64,000 nt of DNA from Fistulifera solaris. Taxonomy: Eukaryota > Bacillariophyta > Bacillariophyceae > Naviculales > Stauroneidaceae. Each line of letters opens with the position of its first letter. Positions within the stretch are counted from its first letter, which is position 1. This document shows, piece after piece, positions 11,301 through 22,437 of the stretch. Where the stretch lies: assembly GCA_030295235.1 (NCBI GenBank), contig AP026169.1, forward strand, positions 310,001-374,000, written 5' to 3'. Position numbers and translations under genes: made by a program. The notes under the pieces were generated by a model. It had not been told where the DNA came from. It made no database searches and saw only the letters and a program-made list of their open reading frames with translations.

Positions 11301-11994
11301 GAGTCAAGTGAGAATTAGTCATTTCAGATCACTCATTCTTCAAAGTGGTTTGAATCTTCTTGACCCAGAGACGGTGTGCAACGAAATACTTTCCAAGGCG
11401 TCAAGATCCAAGATTGCGAAACTTTCGTTTGACTTGGCTATGGAAGCGCTTTCGCCGAATCTGAAGAAGGAAGAGAAAACGATGCCTATATGGGATATTA
11501 TCACGGATATCTTTTCTGTGTTCGACCCTGACGGAACCGGTAGAGCTAATGCTGTGGCTGTCGCATGCGGCCTGACCTTATTATGTCAAGGCAAGAAGAG
11601 TGATAAGCTTGAATTTGCTTTCGGTGTTTTAGGCCGGAGCAAGCAGGGTCTCCTTTCGAAAGCTGACTTGACAGTTTTCTTGCAGTCGTTTCTTTCAGTT
11701 TTGCTAACGATTATTGCGTCTCCGGTGCTTCACAGCAATGGAGTCGATGACACTTTGTCTACCAGTAAAGGGAAGCCGTGCGACAACGCCCCAAAAACGA
11801 TTATGCGAGCCGTGAAGGCAGGAGCCCAGTGGGCTACCGACCATGCCTTTGCGGATATTCGACCGAATAGCACGTCTAAAAATCTCTCTATGTCATTCGA
11901 TGATTTCGCTTCGTGGTACACTGCTACCGGTTACAGCAGCATACCGTGGTTGGAGCTACTTGATCTTCACAAGTGGCTTCTGCAATCAGATTAA
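8386..11994 (+). CDS. Four-module EF-hand repeat protein, unnamed family
   Basis: About 1,160 residues once frame breaks are allowed for. Four tandem modules share one plan: an N-terminal helix (LKHLVQRTGL, VRQVVEQLGL, FRSLILQSGL), an EF-hand-like pair (FDPDGTGRANAVAV in module 4; FFQCFDLNRTDRVAVDEL in module 3) with the linker 'GLxLLCxGxKSxKLxFAF', and a C-terminal signature FxxWYxxxGYxxxPWLELLDLxKW. That signature occurs at about 9099, 9911, 10813 and 11905; module 1 is the most diverged (FLKWCDNKGRDVAPWLEFLD). A 128-bp intron fits at 11056..11183 (GTAAGT to TTCCCAG). Four single-base frame breaks are inferred at 9626-9630 (T5), 9980-9981 (GG), 10146-10148 (T3) and 10919-10921 (A3). Four breaks in one gene also allow a decaying pseudogene. 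A calcium-sensing role is inferred from the EF-hands only. Confidence 0.65.
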
Positions 11995-12047
11995 ACCTGT
12001 CTCTAAAATATTACATGATATTTATAAATTTTTGTCGCCACAACCTT

Positions 12048-14100
12048 TTAAACTGCTTTCAGCCAAAGAACATCTCCATTAGCTACAGGTTCATTTAAGC
12101 CAGCCCTCTGTCCGTTTCGCATGATCTTTTTGTCGCTTAGATCGTCTGTTGGCTTAGTCTCCTCTACAACAGCAAGGGCATCTCGAACGCATGCATTGCT
12201 TGGCAGTGTGATCAAACCGCCAAATTGATCAGATTCATCCTCGCTACCCATGAAAACGTAGACATTTGCCTCCCTTTTCTTCGCCAAATGTAAAGCGTCT
12301 AGGTAAGATTTGCTCGGCATACGTTTTTGGTAGACGAGCGACTGGTCGGTGCTGTTTTGTTCATGTTCACCGCAGAAGGGAGTCGCGGTCGCCGATTCGT
12401 CAGAACAAGGTTTTAATAGTCTCGTTACGGGCGCCCTGTCGCTGCTTCCCAGTTTATAGCACCAGTGGCTGGCAAATCCATGTTCCGCTGCATCATGCAT
12501 CTCTACGCTTCGAATTTGCACCTCGAAGGGAATGTGGACTTGACCAAGGAGTGCGATTTCCGACGTATGATGGAGACTTTGATAACCATTTGGTTTAGGG
12601 TACTGAATATAGTCCTTTACTCGACTAACACCCCACAAGGCACCCAAACGATTTTGTATGTAGTAGCAAAGCAATTTCTCCCTTTCTCTTACCAGCTCAT
12701 CGTCTTCGTCATTACTCCACTTCCGTGCACCTACGATTACTCGAAGAGCAACAAAATCAAAAACTCCCGAGGATACCAATCCGGATGGATAGGCCAGTGT
12801 GTCGGTTGATTCCTTGTCAAAAACAGCCGGTGTCGATGAAACACGTGCATAATCTCCCAACACCAAAGCTCGTCCTCGGCTCTTTTTGATAAGTTTTCTC
12901 CAAAGAGAAAGAGGCTCTTTCACCCGCGTCTCTACCTCTAGATTTTCTACCAAAGCCATGAGTTTTTCATCGTGTTGAAGTGTCTGTATCGCTTCTGTCT
13001 GCAGATAGTTTGCCACAGTATTCATCAAAGGGCCTACTTCGCTGTAGTAGGAAGTGACAGCTTGATATTGCCGTCGGTACAGGACGCGAAATGCAGCGTT
13101 TTCGATTTGTTTCTTTAGTTGAGATAGCCCCAAACGCCCCGCTAAAATGGAATACACTTGCAAACCATCTTTCGCCAAACGGATCGTTTGAGGGGATAAT
13201 TTTTGTCTCTTCATTGGCTACACCCTGCAGTCGATACAGACATGCCACACATCGAATCATCAAGGCCCGAAAATCATCGGTTAGAGAAAGCAGGAGACCT
13301 TGTACTCGATCCGACACAGTGTGCGATGGCGACAGTATAGACTGAATGAGTAATTCGGCCCTTTTAATGCGAGCAGCCGCCATACAGATCGCTTCTACTT
13401 CATTGCGCATCCGTACGGAGGCTTGAAAAGGAACAATTGCCTTGCAATCGACTATTTCCGTAGTAGCTTTGGATTGCAATCGCAACAATGTGGTGTCTTT
13501 CGCAAAATTCTCTTGGTGATGAAGCAAAACTTCGTGGACGTCTTCCTTGACACATTCCAAAGCACCACTTTTTCGGACCAAAACACACTTGACATAATGC
13601 TGGATGGACGCTTGTAACACTGCGGAAGAGAGAAAGATGGAAGACGCCAATTCCGAGGACAACGAATCCATGTAAATGTGGATGAAATCCATGCATCCCA
13701 GCGCCACACTCCGGTCAACCCGTGCAATTCGATTGATATCTTGTACAATATGTGAGACTTGAAAATCGTCCCAGCCCAAATGATGCAGTCGTTTTTCTAA
13801 AGCGTCGACTTGTTGAGTGACATCGTCCCCGGTGGCGACTTCGTGCTGTGTCAGCCATGGAGGGAGCTTGGAAGAGGCATCGGTAAGCGGTTCTCTCTGC
13901 GAAAATAAGTGCACCGAATACTGTACTGGCCGTCTTTCTAGTGGCATCCAAGGAGTGAATCCGTTGACTGCCACGAGGGAAAGCAAGATGAAAAGAGATC
14001 GGCACGAAGGCAATTGTTTCTCTATCCTCGTTCCGTCGGGTCGTTTTCGCTTGACCCCTGACTTCGGCGGATGCATTAGTCTCCATAAATGTTCGCTCAT
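12048..14100 (-). CDS. RSH: Plastid RelA/SpoT homologue, (p)ppGpp synthetase
   Basis: About 683 residues if the frame break at 13200-13204 (T5 on plus) is removed. The start at 14100 (MSEHLWRLMHPP) gives a hydrophobic signal (LFILLSLVAVNG) followed by FTPWMP; an aromatic at +1 of the cleavage site is the diatom stroma-targeting hallmark. The N-terminal half aligns with the HD hydrolase region, but no HDxxED motif is seen. The switch region (RCVACLYRL, then AKDGLQVYSILAGRLGL) and synthetase domain follow: VFDFVALRVIV, KDYIQYPKPNGYQSLH, FEVQIRSVEMHDAAEHGFAS. A TGS-like C-terminus ends the protein (NVYVFMGSEDE...GGLITLPSN). It transfers pyrophosphate from ATP to GDP/GTP to make the alarmone (p)ppGpp in the plastid. 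It converges with the EF-hand repeat gene at a 53-bp gap. Confidence 0.88.
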
Positions 14101-14453
14101 GTCGTTCAGCGTTGTGTTTTTTTTTTCGGAGAAAATGAACAGACAGTGGAGAGTTGACAAGCAATAGAGACGAACAAATCTCTCTGTTGCACTCGCAAGG
14201 TTGTTTCTTCGGTTCGAAGTTTTTTTTGAAACCACGTAAGCCAGAAAGGACTCATTTCCAAATTCCAAACCCGAAGCTTCGTGACCCATGCACGCGGGAC
14301 TCATTCGCCTTTTACTTCTTACCCATTTACTGAATACCTCAAACAACAAATTTTTTTTCAATTGGCTCAACCTTGCACTGCAAACAATTTTGTATGCCCC
14401 CGCGCCGTGGCCCGCCATACGATAATAATAGAATATAACTTTAATCAACCAAC
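14101..14453. promoter_or_regulatory. Divergent region, RSH / ribosomal L9
   Basis: 353 bp separate the two divergent start codons. The minus-strand frame stays open upstream of the chosen RSH start, up to 14448, but this extension has no targeting logic. T-rich tracts occur near 14110-14120, 14220 and 14350. The promoter of L9 must lie here. Confidence 0.5.
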
Positions 14454-15138
14454 ATGAAGACCGTCCTCGCAGCCCGCGCCGTTATCGTCCCCGAGAATGG
14501 TAGGTCGACATCGCGCCACTTCGTTTGATTCTTGCGTTCGATTTTTTCTCACACATTCTTTATATTTTATGATGCTTTCAGTTGAAGTTTCGATCAATGC
14601 TCGTAGTATCAAAGTCAAAGGACCTTTGGGTGAACTCACTCGCGATTTCAAGCACATTGCCATGGACATGCGCATTTGCAAAGGTGCCGATATTATGGAC
14701 TTTTTGAAAGACCCCCAAGAGGACCGCAACTACGTCAAGGTCGATTTGTGGTTCGCCCACCGCAAGCAACTGGCCAGTTGCCGAACGGTGTGCAGTCACA
14801 TTGAAAACATGTTTGTGGGTGTCACTCGTGGATTCATATACAAGCTCCGTGCTGTGTATTCCCATTTCCCCATCAACGTGACGCTCAGTGGCAATACGGT
14901 CGAAATTCGTAACTTTTTGGGTGAAAAGCGTGTACGCAAAGTGGAATTATTCCCCGGTGTGAAATACGTACGATCTGAAACTGTGAAAGATCAGATCGAA
15001 TTGTCGGGTATTGATATCACCGCCGTGTCCTTGACGGCGGCCCAAATTCAACAGGCCACCAACATCCGTAATAAGGATTTGCGTAAATTTTTGGATGGTA
15101 TTTACGTTGCGGAGAAGGGAGCTGTACCGGAAGAATAA
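14454..15138 (+). CDS. RPL9: 60S ribosomal protein L9 (uL6)
   Basis: Exons 14454..14499 and 14582..15138 encode 200 residues. The first exon gives MKTVLAARAVIVPEN; the 82-bp intron (GTAGGT to CTTTCAG) interrupts a Val codon. The second exon gives EVSINARSIKVKGPLGELTR and the diagnostic eukaryotic L9 motifs FAHRKQLASCRTVCSHIENM, GVTRGFIYKLRAVYSHFPIN and FLGEKRVRKVELFPG. A short N-terminal first exon before an intron is common for ribosomal protein genes. The protein is part of the large ribosomal subunit near the sarcin-ricin loop and stalk base. Identification is certain, and the frame is intact. Confidence 0.98.
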
Positions 15139-15543
15139 GCTCATAACAATTAAGATTAAGAGACTTGTGTTCTGTAAAACTTGTATCCGTATTCAATGAT
15201 GTTGAGCTTTGATTAGCTATGTCGAAAGCTAAAGAGAAAGGAATATAGCGGTGCGACATCCGGGTAGTCTGGCTAGCAACCTACTCAGAGTACTGCGTAG
15301 CCGAAAGATTTAAGCATTGTTGACTGAGTCAGTCCCTGACGATTGACTGAGCTTTTATGCTGCGTGTTGGAAGGACAAAGAAAGTCCGCGCGACGAAAAG
15401 GAGGAGAGAACGAAACACAAAGACATTTCCTAGAGAGAGATCGAACAACTTTTCTTTCTTTTTAGAATCAACACTGTTCCCGAAAGAGCCGTTCATACCT
15501 CCATTTGTTGTAACCACGCATATATATATTATATACAACTAGC
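15139..15543. promoter_or_regulatory. Upstream region of the VIT1/CCC1-type gene
   Basis: 405 bp contain an AT-rich TATATATATTATATAC block at about 15521-15536, immediately before the start codon at 15544, which could be a TATA-like or 5' leader element. Nothing else is clear. Confidence 0.4.
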
Positions 15544-16383
15544 ATGGGCCACGACAACGAACGAACACCCCTCACCGCACGAACGGCCTTTCAAGACAAG
15601 AACGCCGCCGCGAGTCGTCAATACCACGAGTCTCGTTCTTCGGCCGTGAAAAGTGAAGAAGCACATCAACAGGGCGGTGGGATGCTCAAACCAATCATCT
15701 TTGGTGGTCTTGATGGAATTTTGACGTCCTTTGCGATTGTCGCCGGTGCGGCCGGTGGCCGTCTCGATCCTTCCGTGGTGCTCATTCTCGGATTCTCCAA
15801 TATTTTCGCGGATGCCCTGTCGATGGGAGTGGGTGAATTTCTTTCGAGTAAGGCGGAGAATGAGTGGATTCTGTCGGAGCGTCGTCGAGAGGAATGGGAG
15901 TTTGAGAATTATCCGGAAGGAGAAATAGAGGAGATGATTGAAATTTACGAATCGCGAGGCATGTCACATGAAGATGCCAAGCTGGTAATAAATACCATGG
16001 CAAAGTATAAAGACTTCTTCGTGGATGTCATGATGACGCAGGAGCTAGAATTACAGCCCCCGGAAGAAAATTATTTACAAGAGAATCTTCGCGAAGGCGT
16101 GGTCATGTTTTCTTCGTTTGCAACCTTTGGGGCCATGCCGTTGCTCGGCTACGTCATCATCCCCTCCGCCTTTCCCGATTTAAGTACCGACTATCTCTTT
16201 GCGTGTGCTTGTTTGATTACTGGAATGGTCTTGTTCCTGATGGGATCCGTCAAGAGCTTCTTTTCGACTCAGCATTGGTTTCGTGCTGGTATGGAGACTC
16301 TCTCTCTGGGCGGAGCATGCGCAACTGTAGCATTTACCATCGGCCAGGCATTGCAGGCCCATTTCGGAGTATCTGATGTATAA
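15544..16383 (+). CDS. VIT1/CCC1 family Fe/Mn transporter
   Basis: An intact 279-residue frame. After a hydrophilic N-terminus, KPIIFGGLDGILTSFAIVAG is the signature first helix of the CCC1/VIT1 family. ILGFSNIFADALSMGVGEFL is the second conserved helix with its metal-path Asp, Met and Glu residues. A Glu-rich cytosolic segment follows (EWEFENYPEGEIEEMIEIYE, about residues 115-175), corresponding to the metal-binding domain of plant VIT1. Three further helices are at about residues 180-275 (FATFGAMPLLGYVIIP, LFACACLITGMVLFLMGS, ETLSLGGACATVAFTIGQ). Family members export Fe2+ or Mn2+ from the cytosol into vacuoles in exchange for protons. Here it probably buffers cytosolic iron; the same window has a possible iron-uptake protein cluster at 53-60 kb. 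The choice between Fe and Mn cannot be made from sequence. Confidence 0.92.
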   Translation: MGHDNERTPLTARTAFQDKNAAASRQYHESRSSAVKSEEAHQQGGGMLKPIIFGGLDGILTSFAIVAGAAGGRLDPSVVLILGFSNIFADALSMGVGEFLSSKAENEWILSERRREEWEFENYPEGEIEEMIEIYESRGMSHEDAKLVINTMAKYKDFFVDVMMTQELELQPPEENYLQENLREGVVMFSSFATFGAMPLLGYVIIPSAFPDLSTDYLFACACLITGMVLFLMGSVKSFFSTQHWFRAGMETLSLGGACATVAFTIGQALQAHFGVSDV

Positions 16384-17067
16384 ACAAATAAAATTGATTC
16401 TTTTTACAGAGGAGCCGTTATCGGGTACTTTTCTATTTGTTGTGCATGTGTTGCAAAAGCAAAACGAGTTGTGCGTACAAAGTAAGAATGAATAATAGAA
16501 TCTGTAGAATCTGTACTGCGAGCTACAACGACGAGCTAGTCATAATGAGGTGCTTCGTCTCCGTTTTGAATTACGGTCTTTTTTTGTAACACACAGGCAT
16601 TACTTCTCGCGCGTTTGAAACAGTTATGAGACAAACGACGGATTTCTTCACTCTAGTTCGTGTGTCTCGGCTAGCATAAAGGCAAAAACACTGCAAACTG
16701 ACGAAAGAAGGAACGACGAAAAAACAATAGACTACTTGATGCATTCAGACAGCTTTTAGCCCAAGTGAACGCCAAGAAAAGCATCCGGATGGTCAAGAGT
16801 TTACGAATTGCATAGTTTATACGATCGAAATCGGATCATGCTTTTTCAGCAGTCACTGCAATCGTATCTGTCGATAACCAATCAAGCCAGTAGTCATGCC
16901 CTTAGGTCGGAGTAGGTATTTTTTTGCTTAATTTGGTTAATCCCAGGCCAACGCAAAGAAGAAGAACATCCGATGTCGCTTTAAAGACAACAAGTTTTAC
17001 TAATAGGAAAGACTACCACATTGCTGTACGTACGTTTTTGTGTTTCTGTATCACCTCTTCTCGTCCT
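16384..17067. other. Intergenic between convergent genes
   Basis: 684 bp between the 3' ends of the metal transporter gene and the dsRBD-like gene. No coding frame, tRNA or repeat was recognised. Confidence 0.5.
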
Positions 17068-17763
17068 TCACCGCACTGGTAACATTTTGCGATACCGTGG
17101 CAATTGAGCTCTCATTTCTTCCATGCACAGTTCTTGTTCTCCCTCGGGTGGGGCAAATACCAACGTGAGTCCTCCCTTGATTTGTTGCCGTTGCGGTTTA
17201 ACCAATTGCAACGTCACAGGTTCCGATAGATTCGTAGGCAACGCCGGTTGCACGATCAATTGCGGTTGCGGAATAATATCGGCAACGGGTGGAGGTGGAA
17301 GTAAAACGGGGGGTGCACCCGGAGGCAGTCCGCCCGGTGGTAACGGCGGCGGAGGAGGAGGCGGTGGTGGCGGAAGATTCACCGTGGGTGCTTCCGTCAA
17401 ACAATCTTCATCCAACACAAAGTTTTTGTAACCATGCGCATTCACCAACGCAAAGGCGGCGCGGCAGGCACAATCCATCGCCGCTTCACGTGTTTTCCCT
17501 CGTCCCCATCCGAGATCCGTCCCCCCGACCCGCGTCGAAAACACGAAAGGTTTTTCGGGCGTCACTCCACAACTCCATCGCACATAGGCCGCATCTAACA
17601 TTCGATGAGCTTTGGTGTATTTGACAAAGGCTTCCATGGACGGATAGATGCGTTCTGCCCGGTACTTTTTGACTGCATACGTTTCACCCGTTTCGAGTTT
17701 GATGCGTTTATTTTCCGCGGATAACTCGTCCGGCTGGTTGTTGTTGCGTTTCTTGCGGCCCAT
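17068..17763 (-). CDS. dsRBD-like, proline-rich protein
   Basis: An intact 231-residue frame starting MGRKKRNNNQPDELSAENKR, whose Lys/Arg-rich start resembles a nuclear localisation signal. Residues about 60-110 (CGVTPEKPFVFSTRVGG, GWGRGKTREAAMDCACRAAF) resemble a divergent double-stranded RNA-binding fold: a short strand region followed by the 'G.GxxKxxA...AA..AL' helix. A run of ten prolines (about residues 132-141) and further PPG repeats form a flexible or profilin/WW-binding segment. The C-terminus (GGLTLVFAPPEGEQELCMEE followed by MRAQLPRY) is conserved-looking but unassigned. An RNA-binding, perhaps splicing-associated, role is an inference. The gene diverges from the bromodomain gene with about 390 bp between starts. 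Confidence 0.6.
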   Translation of the reverse strand: MGRKKRNNNQPDELSAENKRIKLETGETYAVKKYRAERIYPSMEAFVKYTKAHRMLDAAYVRWSCGVTPEKPFVFSTRVGGTDLGWGRGKTREAAMDCACRAAFALVNAHGYKNFVLDEDCLTEAPTVNLPPPPPPPPPPLPPGGLPPGAPPVLLPPPPVADIIPQPQLIVQPALPTNLSEPVTLQLVKPQRQQIKGGLTLVFAPPEGEQELCMEEMRAQLPRYRKMLPVR

Positions 17764-18154
17764 TACAGGAATAAGAAAGAAGGAAATGCGTCAAAAAAGG
17801 TCCAATGTGAAAATTCTACAACACTACCAGGTAACGATGCGTCGGCTGTCTTTTTTTTCGTGTTTGCGAGATTGTGCTGATTGATTGTGGCGACGACGCG
17901 AAGATGGGGCAGAAATCAGGCGAAGTAACACGGTTCATAAATATGTGCTTCAATGCCGTTTTCGACTTTTTGCGGTATTCGATTTCGATATGACACCTAC
18001 AATAAACGCGATAGTCTTTCGAGGGTCGATGCATCGGCGGTCCGGTCACAGCGCACCTCCACGCGGGAGGGGGACCATGACGATCATCAATTGAGCGGCT
18101 ACCGGTACCGCTTCTTTTCTGAATTGAAACAAGAATAGTATCTCCAATCCAGCC
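17764..18154. promoter_or_regulatory. Divergent region, dsRBD-like / bromodomain genes
   Basis: 391 bp separate two divergent starts. A CTACCGGTACCG palindromic element lies at 18099..18110, about 45 bp before the bromodomain start; it belongs to the GGTACC element set listed below. No other signal was recognised. Confidence 0.45.
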
Positions 18155-21100
18155 ATGACTACCCGTCCTGCCAAAAAGCCGAAAATTGAGGAACTCCCAT
18201 GGACCCGCGATCATCATTTGATCGGTAACACGATCACACGCACCGTCTTGGATCGTTCCTTCGATAACAAATATCAAAAAGTATCCACGAGTCTACCGAT
18301 TCAATACTTTCAACCCGAAGATGCGACAACACGGAAACCAGCATTATGGAGAGCGTTGTATTGTTCCTCTTCGGAGGCATTGGCGTGTGATGCGATTTCC
18401 GCTGATCTATTGCAATCATCCTCGACAGAAGCCGGAGATCTTTCCGCCGTCGTCAAACATCGTCTGCAAACGGTATTGTATCAACATGTCGTGCAAAACT
18501 GGATTCCTCCGCTAGTGATGGCCGCCATCTTGGAAGAATGTCAAGCTGTTTTGTTGACTCACATTCTCCGTCAACAGCAACAATCTCCGGCAACGAACGG
18601 TGCGGCATCGTCGTCCTTTCCGTATTATCATCAATCACCCAATTCGTATCTACCCACCACGAACGAGACACGGATGCTCGAGGATGGTTCCTCGACGTTA
18701 TTGCCGGTCAAACTGACACCGGGGCAATTGGTCGCACGCATTAAACAAGGCTGTGCGTTATTGTGGCAACAACAGGATCGACAGTCTGTTTTCTTGCCCA
18801 CAAACACCCGATCCAGTCGTCGCTTGGCGCAACAACAGCAGCCAACATCCGAAGAAACGAACGAAACGAATGAATTGTGGAAAGTGGTACCAGGTGGGAA
18901 AATTGCTACCTATCTTCAAGAACATTTGATCCATCGGGCCGACAATAGTCTCGAAGAGGAGGCTGACGATAACGGTGCGGAAGAAGAAATGGAAGACGAA
19001 GAAACCGATTTGTTGACGAACAATCCGTACTTGAAACTGCCCTCTGATGCTATCATGGAGTGGCTGGGAAAGAAAACAGCCAAGTTATTGTCTGCGAGCG
19101 ATTTAGAGGACGCCATGTCGGCACTCATATACAATACGCCGAAAGGAAAGAAAAAACCCAAGCTTTCGGGTCTTGACCTTTATCAGGCTGCTCCCCAATT
19201 AGACGATTCCTTGGCAAATCTCATCCCTCCGGCATTGTGGAAGTACATTTGTAACTTGGAGGATGCGAAGGCGCAAGACGATGACTGGCACGACGCCCGT
19301 TTGTCTTTGGTGAGTCTAGAAGACCAATCCGCGGATGCCGGGCAGATGAGTCGCCGTCCATTTCAAGTCAAAGTAGTGTGGGCTCCCGAGGTAGCGATAC
19401 GACGCAATGACCAGAATGCGGCGCAGTTGGCCGATGCGCAAGAAGAAGCCAAGAACGCGAGAAACTGGGCCACCTGGCGACATAAGGGAATTCACGGAGG
19501 CTACACAGTGTGGTCCTCTTGGTTGCAGGCTGTAGAGAAATGGCAAAACGAGCAGGACAGAGGGAATGGCGAGGTGACTTTGAACGGTACAGAGACCCTA
19601 TCGGAACCAAGTGCGGATCGTATCCCATCGGAAGGGGACACGGGGAAGACAGAAATGACCGACGAACAGATTGCCAAAGAACTAGAGGCAATGGCTGGGA
19701 GTCGGCGATCGAGACGATCTGAAAAAGGCGGAGGAGGAGGCATTTTTACGGAACACAATCCAACATGACTCCCAAACAAGTCATGGATGCTCTGCTCCGC
19801 TTAGTCTCCCAAAGTAAATACCAAACAACCGCGGCATTGATTGCTGCCGTTCCAGACGAAAGCTCGGATCCTTTGCGGAGAATTCGAGGCGCTATTGGGA
19901 AGCTTTTGTGGAAGCGTAACCAGTTGTCCAAACTGGAGGTCCAGACGGAATGGACCGATGCACCCGCCTGGGAGTCGCTGAAAGATGCTGGCCTGATCAC
20001 TATCGACAGCACCAAGATCATAGATGATAGAATCGATCCAAACGAGGTTACCGCATTGGTCAACTATATTCGCGAACTGCATCGAACAGAGCTGCGGTTA
20101 CGACGAATGTTGCTGGAGAATCTTACCGAGGTTCCCATCCCTGTAATTGCAACAGCGGCAGACGAGAAGGCGGGGTCCATGGAATCCATGGACGCCATGG
20201 ATTTCGAAGAAGAATCTGCTGCATCTATTCAGTGGTTGGCTTCAGGTCATGATTTGCTGGATAAAGTCATTTTCCGTCCTCCAGTGTCGTCGCAGATTGA
20301 TACCATCGCAGCTTGCGAATGGTTCCGTATTGTGGATTTCGCTGAAGTCGTAGAGTCCCCCCAAGTAGAAGACCCTTCGTTGCAGGAGAGGCCTCAAATC
20401 GGCCTAGCAAAAGAATCAAGGGTTGTAGAAAGACGCCGTCGATTTCATGCAGAGTCAGTTGATGGTGGGTCGTTCACTGAACGGTTGGTTTTGACCGAGG
20501 GGCAGGTCCTAGCAGGGTTGAAAGCAGCGCAGTTAGAAGAGAAAAAGAATGGCGGGGGATCCGGCATCTCCCTGACTACAAGGGTCCTCGCACAAATCCT
20601 TTTGCGGGTTCTAAATATCCAGAGATTACTCTAGTCGCTCCTGAGAACTTCGTTGCGCAGAATATATCGGGTGTTGTTGCTGCACACGACAGTAAAGTCG
20701 ATGCAAATGGTTCGCTAGAGCAACGAATTCTCGTTGTTCCTGACCATGGCAAGGAGTTCTGGGCAGCGCTTGTGTTTGCCGATAATGGGTCCATTATAGG
20801 CAGAATCGAAGGCGATAAAGCTAAACGCGACTACATTGTCCAACAGTTCGAATACCATTCGGGCTCGCAGGCTTACGAAGAGTGCAGGGCTATTGTAAAG
20901 TTTTTGGAACGCCATGCAAAAGCCGGTCCTTTCCTTGAACCAGTTGACCCTGTCGCGCTGAACATACCGACGTACTTTTCAGTCATCAAGAACCCAATGG
21001 ATATTTCGACGTTGTCTGCAAACCTGGAATCGGGGAAATATTCTACGATCCCCCCGAACCAAGCCCGAGGTCGAACCTCTGTGGCGCGAATGCTCAACGG

Positions 21101-22356
21101 CCCATTTCGTACAGATGTTGACCTAATATTCGACAATGCCGTAAGTCGTCGTGCGCTGTGTCGTGCTTACTGTTTAAAATCTGAAGCTTACCATCCTGTC
21201 CTCTACCCCAGATGCTATTCAATCCTCCTGGTGACTGGATTCACCAGGAAGCGTCTACATTAAAGAAAGCCGTGACAAGAAAATTCGATTTAGCCGTCAG
21301 TACTGCAGAGACTGGGGGTCGCTCGCAACCAAGGCAGAGTGTCTATTCCGAATATGAGTCCGACGTTGACATGTATGAGTACGAAAGCGACGCCGATGAC
21401 GACTTTGTTGCCTCGGGAAGATCGCGGCGAAAGCGAAATCAATCGTCGGCGCAGGCGCCAGTGAAAGAGGACGCCTCGTCCCGAGCTGTGGAACGACCTG
21501 TACGCCTACAAAGATTCTTTCCGAACAAGGAGTTCGTGGTTCTCTAACAAACATGCCCATATCCACGGATGTCTCCACCTTTTCTCTACCACCTGGATGG
21601 ACCTGCAGAGCGCGAATTGACGAGGGAGCTGCAGAAAATTCCGAGACGCACCTGGATAGCAATGGACTTGATGAGATCATCGCATTGCATGCAGCAATCG
21701 AGGAACAAGAGGCTAGCAATGTTCGACGCTCGACCAGGACTCACCAAGAGGATGATGTCCAAGAGAAGGGTAGCAACAAAAGTCGAAAGCTTGAGTTCTA
21801 CGACATGAGTTCGACCAGCTCGACTACCACCATCAAAAATCGTTTGCAGTTGGAGCTAGAATGTGAAAGAAATCACGAAACTCGATTTGCCAAAATGTAT
21901 CATAAGTTGCTGAAATTGGTTGATTGTTCGGAAGTAGGCCTGTACGCCGAAGGATCATTCCCACCGTATTTGGGAAGAGTGGTGCCTTTATCGACGAACT
22001 ACGATCTGAACGATGCCGGAAGTCAACAATGGGAAATTCGAGAAACTTATCTTGTACCTGCGTTGCGTTGGGTTCTTCGTGGGTTGATTCATTCGGAACA
22101 CGTACACGAATATGAATCGGTCGAAACGGCAAAGGACTCGGGCACGATTCTCCCCAATCATGTATACTATTTGGATCCTCAGCTAGAGCCACTGGATGTA
22201 GTGGACAGCAAAGAACTTACTCGCCGAAAGCGTGCTACCAACGCCGCCGCCGAAGAAAGCAGCGACGAAGACGTTGAATTGTCGGCCTATGAGAAAATGC
22301 GAGCGGAACGAGTGTCACGAAATGCGGAGCGTCTCAAGGCATTGGGCTTGGCTTAA
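18155..22356 (+). CDS. Large bromodomain protein (chromatin-associated)
   Basis: About 1,377 residues after allowing for three single-base breaks at 19743-19747 (T5), 20554-20558 (G5) and 21510-21512 (A3), with one 71-bp intron at 21141..21211. N-terminal part: KKPKIEELPWTRDHHLIGN, a Gln-rich stretch, an acidic patch and a conserved-looking KGIHGGYTVWSSWLQAVEKW. Middle: TPKQVMDALLRLVSQSKYQ and a helical block. A bromodomain is recognisable at about 20,870-21,260: AIVKFLERH, VDPVALNIPTYFSVIKNPMD, then DLIFDNA joined across the intron to MLFNPPGDWIHQEA, with the Asn of the acetyl-lysine pocket. The C-terminal part is acidic and then helical. It presumably binds acetylated histones. The combination with the N-terminal region is not a known animal or plant architecture to me. 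Confidence 0.75.
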
Positions 22357-22437
22357 CTTTAGGGAAGTAACAGAAATGATTCAAAACAACATGATAGTAA
22401 TGCAGTTGGCTACAAAGATTACTCTTCTCCGTACCGA

